From Ruminococcus sp. (GTDB taxonomy: Bacteria; Bacillota; Clostridia; Oscillospirales; Ruminococcaceae): a DNA stretch of 10,651 nt. The translations under genes and the position numbers were made by a program. The DNA lies in NCBI GenBank assembly GCA_014799675.1, contig JAAVHM010000124.1, forward strand, positions 1 through 10,651, read 5' to 3'. The notes under the pieces were generated by a model. That model had not been told where the DNA came from, ran no database searches, and saw only the letters and a program-made list of their open reading frames with translations. Positions 5,820 to 10,651 of this stretch are shown one piece after another (positions within the stretch are counted from its first letter, which is position 1; each line of letters opens with the position of its first letter).

Positions 5820-7364
5820 ATGAGTAAAGTTTTACAGGAATATATGAACAAAATGTTTACGCTTGTTATAATCATTATAACGGGCAGTACCACCATTGCC
5901 GGCGGTTTATTCTGGGCTTTGAAGCACATGGGATACTATCCCGATGTTTCCTCTGCTATGATAGGAACCTTCATTGCCACCTGCGTAATTTATCTTATTG
6001 TGGGAATTTTGCTTATAAAGTTTGCCTATACCACAAATGAAGCGGGAGAAAAATGCATAAAGCCCAAAATGCTTATGGCAGGAAAAATTTTCATAATCAT
6101 ACTTGAAGCTGTACAGTTCAATTTTATTACATACATGATACCCTCAAGGGATTTTTGGGCATACGGTTTTTATTTTGTGATATGCGCGGCATTTCTGCTT
6201 GATACAAGGCTTATATGTATAGTTGCGGCAGAGATAGGCGCGTCCCTGATAGCTTCGGGATTTTTAAACGGCTCGGAACAGCGGCTTCCCGTTCGGGACG
6301 AACTTTTTGTAACCGAAATGGTTCTGCGTATAATCTGTTCTGCTTTGTCGCTTATTGCGCTGGTACTTATAATTGCGCTGATAAATCATTATCTTGTGAA
6401 TATGAAAAAGAACGAGATAGAAGCCAACAATCAGCGTGTTCAAAACGTCCTTTTGTCGGTTCAGGAAATTTCTGAAAATCTTATTAAAGCGGGAAGCGTT
6501 TTGTCAAAAATATCTGAAAATGAAAAAAATACTGCAGCGGCTCTTACCACCACAAGCAAAAGTCTCCTTGATGGCAGCAATATGCTAAGCGGCAAGGCAA
6601 ATTCAAGCATATCAAATCTTAACGAGCTTACCGAGTGCGGAAATCAAGTAAATGAAAATGTGGAAAAGGTCGGAGAAACCTCCAATATGCTCATACAAAA
6701 GTCCAAAGAAAACGCTGAGACTCTTAATTCGCTGCACGAGGTGAACAAGGAGGTCATAGATTCAATGAACGCCGCAAATGTTGTTGCGGAAAACCTTTCC
6801 GAAGCGGTCAAGGGAATAGACGTTACTTTAAGACTTATAAGCGACATTGCGCTTCAGACAAATATTCTCTCGATCAATGCTTCTATTGAAGCTGCAAGAG
6901 CGGGCGACGCCGGCAGGGGCTTTGCGGTTGTTGCGCAGGAGGTCGGCAATCTCGCAGGCAGTACGCAGAATTCTCTTAATGAAATTCAGGAAGTTATGGA
7001 AAATGTACAGAAAAACGTAAATGAAATGACCCAGCACGTTCAGGGCAATAATAAGAAGCTTACTCTGCAAAGCGAATATTTTTCGGGCGTGTTCAATAAT
7101 ATGCGGGAAATGAACGATCTGCTCCAGCAAGCCGTAAGCGATATAGATGTCATGAACAAGGTACAGGGCAGACAGCTTGAGGTTATAAAGTACACGGTCG
7201 ACATAAGCGAGGATATTGCAAACAGCATACATCAGGAAAATCTTGAATTTGCTGAAATTTCGCGAATGGTTGAAAACAATGCGGCAGACTCTTCTCACAT
7301 GGCTGAACAGGTCATCACCATAACACAAATGGCAGAGCAGATAGATAATTTACTGAAAGCATAA
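5820..7364 (+). CDS. Methyl-accepting chemotaxis-type receptor with polytopic membrane domain
   Basis: This 514-residue protein has an N-terminal membrane domain of about six helices (roughly residues 13-34, 45-69, 86-106, 111-127, 130-148 and 166-193). A long cytoplasmic coiled coil follows, carrying the chemoreceptor signalling tip at about 343-380 (IALQTNILSINASIEAARAG, then GRGFAVVAQEV). The tip is the CheA/CheW contact region, so the protein probably signals to a CheA-CheW array. No HAMP, PAS, Cache or other extracellular ligand domain is visible, so input is probably sensed within or through the membrane (inference). The usual Arg in EVRxLA is Gly here (EVGNLA), a variation I would not over-read. 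The start is supported by GGAG at 5806-5809, 10 nt before ATG. It is monocistronic, with no che or flagellar genes in view, so a role in something other than swimming is possible. Confidence 0.9.
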   Translation: MSKVLQEYMNKMFTLVIIIITGSTTIAGGLFWALKHMGYYPDVSSAMIGTFIATCVIYLIVGILLIKFAYTTNEAGEKCIKPKMLMAGKIFIIILEAVQFNFITYMIPSRDFWAYGFYFVICAAFLLDTRLICIVAAEIGASLIASGFLNGSEQRLPVRDELFVTEMVLRIICSALSLIALVLIIALINHYLVNMKKNEIEANNQRVQNVLLSVQEISENLIKAGSVLSKISENEKNTAAALTTTSKSLLDGSNMLSGKANSSISNLNELTECGNQVNENVEKVGETSNMLIQKSKENAETLNSLHEVNKEVIDSMNAANVVAENLSEAVKGIDVTLRLISDIALQTNILSINASIEAARAGDAGRGFAVVAQEVGNLAGSTQNSLNEIQEVMENVQKNVNEMTQHVQGNNKKLTLQSEYFSGVFNNMREMNDLLQQAVSDIDVMNKVQGRQLEVIKYTVDISEDIANSIHQENLEFAEISRMVENNAADSSHMAEQVITITQMAEQIDNLLKA

Positions 7365-7367
7365 AAC

Positions 7368-7398
7368 AAAACGGTACTGATTTTTTCAGTACCGTTTT
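7368..7398. terminator. Bidirectional intrinsic terminator between convergent genes
   Basis: AAAACGGTACTGA at 7368-7380 pairs perfectly over 13 bp with 7386-7398 around a five-T loop. T-rich tracts follow on both strands. It lies 3 nt after the chemoreceptor stop and 12 nt beyond the stop of the minus-strand FtsA-like gene, so it should end both transcripts. Confidence 0.92.
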
Positions 7399-7410
7399 CT
7401 GTTCGTTGAA

Positions 7411-9813
7411 TCATGTGTCCGACCAGCGGATAATTGCAGTGTCGCCGCTTTGGATTATATCCATAAAGCTTACGTCCCTGCCGTTGAGCTTCAATATCAT
7501 GTCGCCGCTTGGGGGAGGACTGTCAAGGTCGATGTCCGCAATAGCCATAAGCTCGATAAATTCGTGGGGGAGGTTATTGGGTCGGGGCGGCAGGACTACC
7601 CTGCTGCCGTTGAGCATTATGAAAAATTCACCGGCAGGAACGGGCGGAGTTTCCTGAACAGGCTGCTCCTGCGGAGCTTCTTCCATAACTTCGGGAGCTG
7701 TCTGCGGTTCCTGAACTGCCTGCGGGGTTTCCGGGGGGACGGGTTCTTCGCCTCTTATCTGACGGGCAAAGGCTTCGGTAAAGCCGCTTTCAAGAGGCAG
7801 CGGATCGCTGAATGTCAGCCCTGCGGTCAGCTCCGACGCCAGTCCGGGGGTAAGGGAAATATTGTCCCCGCTTACCTTGCGGAGCGCCTTTTCGTCGGGC
7901 TTGTCGGCGGTAACGATATCGTCGTTTTCCTGCAAATAATAGTCAAAGGAGAGCAGCTTGCCCGATTTGTAGAAGTCCAGCACCGTGGTGTCAAAGGGCA
8001 GGGTCTGCATAAGGTCTTCCAGAGTTTCTATTTCGGAAATTGTAACGCTGTCGGAATTCTGTATCTGATAATCTCCCGCCACCTGTCTGTTGTTTACCTT
8101 TGCAATTATGCCGAAAGGATATTTTTCGCCGTCAACAGTAACGTGGCTGACTACAACGTCGTCCCCCGCAATGTCGGAAATTTTAGCTTCCGCGTTTTCG
8201 CCGCATACAGCCGCCTTGAACTCAATAACGTCGCCCTGCTTTACAGAGGTCTCCAAAGCCGCAGCCTCGCCGTTCACCTTTACCTCTGCGGGGACGGCAA
8301 GCTTGCCCTTCATAAACTGCTTTTCACCGTTAAGGGTAAAGCTAAGGCTTCTTCCCGAATGACCGATGACCTGTGCGGACTTGTATCCTGCGTTCATAAG
8401 CAGGTCGACAATTCTAAGGGTACGGGTGTCAAAAATTCTTATTTTCTTGTCGTTGAGGGTGATTACCGAAAAGTCATAGCCCTTGTTGTGAGTTGCCGTG
8501 ATACCTATTCCTATAGGCGTTACAAACTCGGGACTTGCGGTCTGGGTCTTGCCGAATGAAACGTTCTTCATTACCGCGCTCTTGCCAACGGCTACCCTGT
8601 TTTCGGGCATTTCAAGCTTTTCCGCAACAAATTCCGCAAGGTGGGGGATAAGGCTTCCTCCGCCCACAAGGAAGACCGCCGCGGGGGACTGACCGTTTAC
8701 CGCGACTATGTTGTCGGAAATGTCGTCCGCAAGCTGTTTTACAACAGGCTTCAGCTCGTCAAAGAACTGTATGGATTCCACCGTATGCTCAAAGCCGAGA
8801 ATGTCGCTGTAGTTGATTTTTGCCTTGTCGCTGCTAAGCTTCATGGTCTCGGCGGTCTCAAAGTCAACAATATATTTCTTTACGATTTCTTCCGTAATCT
8901 CATCACCCGCAGTTGTTGACATTGCGTATGCAACAATACTGCCGTTCTGTGAAATAGCTATATCGGAAGTTCCCGCGCCGATATCCACAAGAGCAACGTT
9001 GATAAGCCGAACCTCGGGAGGGATTATCACGTTCATTGCCGCAATAGGCTCAAGGGTAAGGCTGGAAACTTCAAGACCGTTCATGTCCATTACCGCGTAA
9101 AGGCTTTCCACAACAGAGCCCGGGAGGAACGCCGCAATAAGCTCTACGGAAATTTTCTTGCCCTTGTGTCCCACAAGGGATTTTATTTTATAATCGTCAA
9201 GTAAGTACTGAACAACGGTGTGTCCCACGCAGTAAAATGAAATATTGCTGTCCGCGGTCTCTGTATCAAGCTCGTCCTGGGCTTTCAGAGCCGCCTCCAT
9301 TTCGTAGGACTGAACGTCGTCCTCGCTTATGGACTCCTTGTCCTCAACATTAAAGGAAAGCTCCACCCTGCGAGTCCTCAAAGCGCGTCCCGCAGCGGCT
9401 ATTGAAACGCTTGTCAGGGAAATTCCCGACTTGTCCTCCAGCTTTTCCTTGACGTTCTTTACAACCTTTGCCACCTCGGGTATATCCTCTATCTGTCCGT
9501 CAACCATAGCTCTTTGTGTGTGTGGGACAGACACCGCATGATCTATGCAGAAAATGTCATCATCATTGTGACCTATAATTCCCACAACATTTCTTGTACC
9601 TATGTCAAGAGCAAAAATTTCGTTCTCCTGCTGTTCTCGTGGCTGCCTTGCGGGAGCTTTTGCTTTTTCGGCTGATTTTGCTGCCCCCGATTTTTTGGAA
9701 GCGGCTTTCTTTTTCAAGGTCTCCGTCTCTTTTTTAGCGTCCGCAGCTTTCATAACGTCTCCCTCGGTATTTGCGGCTGCCATTTCCGAACCTATTTCCG
9801 TATTCTTTGCCAT
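7411..9813 (-). CDS. FtsA-like actin-fold ATPase with long C-terminal extension
   Basis: The 800-residue protein starts at ATG 9813, set by AAAGGAG 7 nt upstream; a TTG at 9837 lies upstream of that ribosome site and is rejected. Residues 1-65 are a Lys/Ala-rich, probably disordered tail. Residues about 67-440 are an FtsA/PilM-type actin fold: phosphate-1 FALDIGTRNVVGIIG (D70), an SHS2-like 1C subdomain around 100-260, phosphate-2 ALVDIGAGTSD (D277) and adenosine motif FLVGGGS (384-387). The remaining 360 residues hold strand-rich segments with LNG...GD patterns suggesting beta-grasp-like modules, a Pro/Glu-rich linker at about 690-727, and a last module with ILKLNGRD and SGDTAII. Standard FtsA is about 400-450 residues and ends in a membrane-binding amphipathic helix, which is not seen. 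With no ftsZ or ftsQ alongside, this is better called FtsA-related than ftsA. It follows trkA after 37 nt, probably in one operon. Confidence 0.85.
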   Translation of the reverse strand: MAKNTEIGSEMAAANTEGDVMKAADAKKETETLKKKAASKKSGAAKSAEKAKAPARQPREQQENEIFALDIGTRNVVGIIGHNDDDIFCIDHAVSVPHTQRAMVDGQIEDIPEVAKVVKNVKEKLEDKSGISLTSVSIAAAGRALRTRRVELSFNVEDKESISEDDVQSYEMEAALKAQDELDTETADSNISFYCVGHTVVQYLLDDYKIKSLVGHKGKKISVELIAAFLPGSVVESLYAVMDMNGLEVSSLTLEPIAAMNVIIPPEVRLINVALVDIGAGTSDIAISQNGSIVAYAMSTTAGDEITEEIVKKYIVDFETAETMKLSSDKAKINYSDILGFEHTVESIQFFDELKPVVKQLADDISDNIVAVNGQSPAAVFLVGGGSLIPHLAEFVAEKLEMPENRVAVGKSAVMKNVSFGKTQTASPEFVTPIGIGITATHNKGYDFSVITLNDKKIRIFDTRTLRIVDLLMNAGYKSAQVIGHSGRSLSFTLNGEKQFMKGKLAVPAEVKVNGEAAALETSVKQGDVIEFKAAVCGENAEAKISDIAGDDVVVSHVTVDGEKYPFGIIAKVNNRQVAGDYQIQNSDSVTISEIETLEDLMQTLPFDTTVLDFYKSGKLLSFDYYLQENDDIVTADKPDEKALRKVSGDNISLTPGLASELTAGLTFSDPLPLESGFTEAFARQIRGEEPVPPETPQAVQEPQTAPEVMEEAPQEQPVQETPPVPAGEFFIMLNGSRVVLPPRPNNLPHEFIELMAIADIDLDSPPPSGDMILKLNGRDVSFMDIIQSGDTAIIRWSDT

Positions 9814-9848
9814 TTTGGGTCTCCTTTCCGTTATCAATATATAATTAT

Positions 9849-10511
9849 TTATTCCTTTATTTTGAATGCCGATTTGATTTCTCTTACCGCATTTGCTTCC
9901 GAAATAACAAGAAGCTTGTCCCCGCTTCTCAGCATGGACTGACCTCTCGGTATTATCATACAGCCCTTTCTTGTTATTGACACAATGTTGAAAAGCACAG
10001 GCAGCTTTATATCCATAAGCATTTTTCCGTCGTACACATAGTCGTTGGGAAGCTCCACCTCAAACAATGTGACCTCTCCTTTGTTAAGGGACAAAACCTG
10101 CTTTATGCGAGAGGTGTCGACCTCTCTTTCAATAAGCGAGACAATGCTGTCGGTGCTGTTTATAACGTTGTCTATGCCAAGCGCCTGCATTACCGCAACA
10201 TTTTTCGGGTTGTTGGACTTAGCCACAGCTTTCGGCACGCCGAATTTTTTCTTCGCAAGCTGACAAACTATAAGATTTGTCTCGTCTGAACCCGTAACGC
10301 TTACAAGCGCGTCGGAATGTGCAATGCCGGCGTTTTCCAATATCTCCAGCCTTGCAGCGTCGCCGCAGATTATTGGTATATCCATTTCGTTTGCAATTTT
10401 TTCGCAGACAAGGCGGTTCGTCTCAATTACCGTCGGCTCGTGCTTGTGTTCGATAAGGGTGCGGACAAGATAGTAACCGACCTTTCCGCCGCCCACAATA
10501 GTTACTTTCAA
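9849..10511 (-). CDS. trkA: TrkA/KtrA-type potassium transport regulator (RCK protein)
   Basis: This 220-residue soluble protein has the usual length of a single-RCK KtrA/TrkA subunit, the cytoplasmic nucleotide-binding gate of Trk/Ktr K+ channels. The RCK_N Rossmann fold is at 1-130, with GGGKVG (residues 7-12) and an acidic residue ending strand 2 (E30 in VIET), as in NAD(H)/ATP-binding members. CGDAARLEILENAGI and VTGSDETNLIVC are typical. RCK_C spans about 135-218, ending LRSGDKLLVIS. The start is TTG at 10511, backed by TTAGGAG with 8 nt spacing; no ATG is better placed. The membrane partner (TrkH/KtrB) is not in the window and may lie beyond the right edge. The FtsA-like gene follows after 37 nt. 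The symbol is by family; KtrA is equally possible. Confidence 0.92.
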   Translation of the reverse strand: MKVTIVGGGKVGYYLVRTLIEHKHEPTVIETNRLVCEKIANEMDIPIICGDAARLEILENAGIAHSDALVSVTGSDETNLIVCQLAKKKFGVPKAVAKSNNPKNVAVMQALGIDNVINSTDSIVSLIEREVDTSRIKQVLSLNKGEVTLFEVELPNDYVYDGKMLMDIKLPVLFNIVSITRKGCMIIPRGQSMLRSGDKLLVISEANAVREIKSAFKIKE

Positions 10512-10526
10512 GAAAAACGCTCCTAA
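10509..10526 (-). promoter_or_regulatory. Ribosome binding site fixing the TTG start of trkA
   Basis: On the minus strand TTAGGAG (10526-10520) stands 8 nt before TTG at 10511. It is the only good start/ribosome-site pair, and the protein then begins exactly at the first Rossmann strand (MKVTIVGGG). Confidence 0.8.
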
Positions 10527-10531
10527 CGCCT

Positions 10532-10540
10532 ATTATAGCA
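10532..10540 (-). promoter_or_regulatory. Possible extended -10 promoter for the trkA operon
   Basis: The minus strand reads TGCTATAAT, an extended -10 match, with no recognisable -35 at the right distance. The predicted start of transcription falls at or just before the ribosome site, giving a leader of only about 15 nt. Either the leader is unusually short or the match is incidental and the true promoter lies further right. Confidence 0.4.
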
Positions 10541-10561
10541 ATCCATAAAAATAACCCTACT

Positions 10562-10641
10562 GTAGGGGCGGGGTCTCCCCGCCCGCGATACAAACCGCAC
10601 GGCTTGTATCGTGAACGCGGGACGGGAAACCCGTCCCCTAC
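10562..10641. repeat. Palindromic MITE-like intergenic element, copy 2
   Basis: The element has the same GTAGGGG...CCCCTAC ends as copy 1 but a different interior of three hairpins. The left is a GGGCGGGG/CCCCGCCC stem with a TCT loop. The middle is CGATACAA (10586-10593) pairing with TTGTATCG (10604-10611). The right is GGGACGGG/CCCGTCCC with an AAA-type loop. It lies about 50 nt upstream of trkA. Outside the left end, CCCTAC at 10555-10560 forms a further inverted match with the TGTAGGG end. No reading frame of note crosses it. Confidence 0.8.
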
Positions 10642-10651
10642 GAATTTTGTC

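Noticed and set aside
7441..7510. GTCGCCGCTT repeated 60 nt apart on the plus strand
   Set aside because: Both copies encode the short Ser-Gly-Asp turn in the C-terminal module of the FtsA-like protein; likely protein-level similarity or chance rather than a DNA element.
7450..8559. 369-residue plus-strand open frame antisense to the FtsA-like gene
   Set aside because: It lies wholly opposite a well-supported coding region with recognisable motifs, has no ribosome site and no recognisable domain. Its openness follows from codon bias of the real gene.
9814..9837. Eight-residue N-terminal extension of the FtsA-like protein from a TTG
   Set aside because: The AAAGGAG ribosome site lies downstream of this TTG and is correctly spaced for the ATG at 9813.

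Overview
The window looks like part of the chromosome of a Gram-positive anaerobe of the Clostridia, most likely a Ruminococcus-like member of the Oscillospiraceae. This is inferred from strong AGGAG-type ribosome binding sites, GTG and TTG starts, heavy use of ATA codons, compact intrinsic terminators, and the mix of an AGCS symporter, GH77 MalQ, a large FtsA-like ATPase and stand-alone signalling proteins. The species call is not certain. There is no rRNA, tRNA, CRISPR array, integrase or transposase.

Left part, plus strand (1-3849): the window opens inside a c-di-GMP signalling protein. It has the end of a GGDEF-type domain, a complete EAL domain with all the usual catalytic residues, then about 400 residues ending in a run of about eight glycine-rich repeats that look like a beta-solenoid. 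A 25-bp-armed palindromic element follows within 5 nt of the stop. Next comes an AGCS sodium:alanine/glycine symporter starting at a GTG, closed by a strong terminator that can work in both directions.

Middle (3850-7398): a 39-residue Asn/Gln-rich protein lies on the minus strand, divergent from malQ (4-alpha-glucanotransferase). malQ has a near-consensus promoter, a pair of direct repeats in its leader and its own terminator. A chemoreceptor-like protein with about six membrane helices and no visible HAMP or PAS domain follows, also with its own promoter and terminator.

Right part, minus strand (7411-10511): a TrkA-type RCK protein is followed after 37 nt by an 800-residue FtsA-like actin-fold ATPase with a basic N-terminal tail and a long C-terminal extension. 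The two probably form an operon, converging on the chemoreceptor gene with a shared terminator between them. A second palindromic element, with the same GTAGGGG/CCCCTAC ends as the first, lies upstream of trkA at the right edge.

Functionally this is a mosaic of small independent transcription units (second messenger turnover, amino acid uptake, alpha-glucan metabolism, taxis-type sensing, K+ transport control and cell shape/division) rather than one pathway. The parts least explained by known families are the EAL/beta-solenoid fusion, the N/Q-rich miniprotein, the extended FtsA-like protein and the two palindromic elements.
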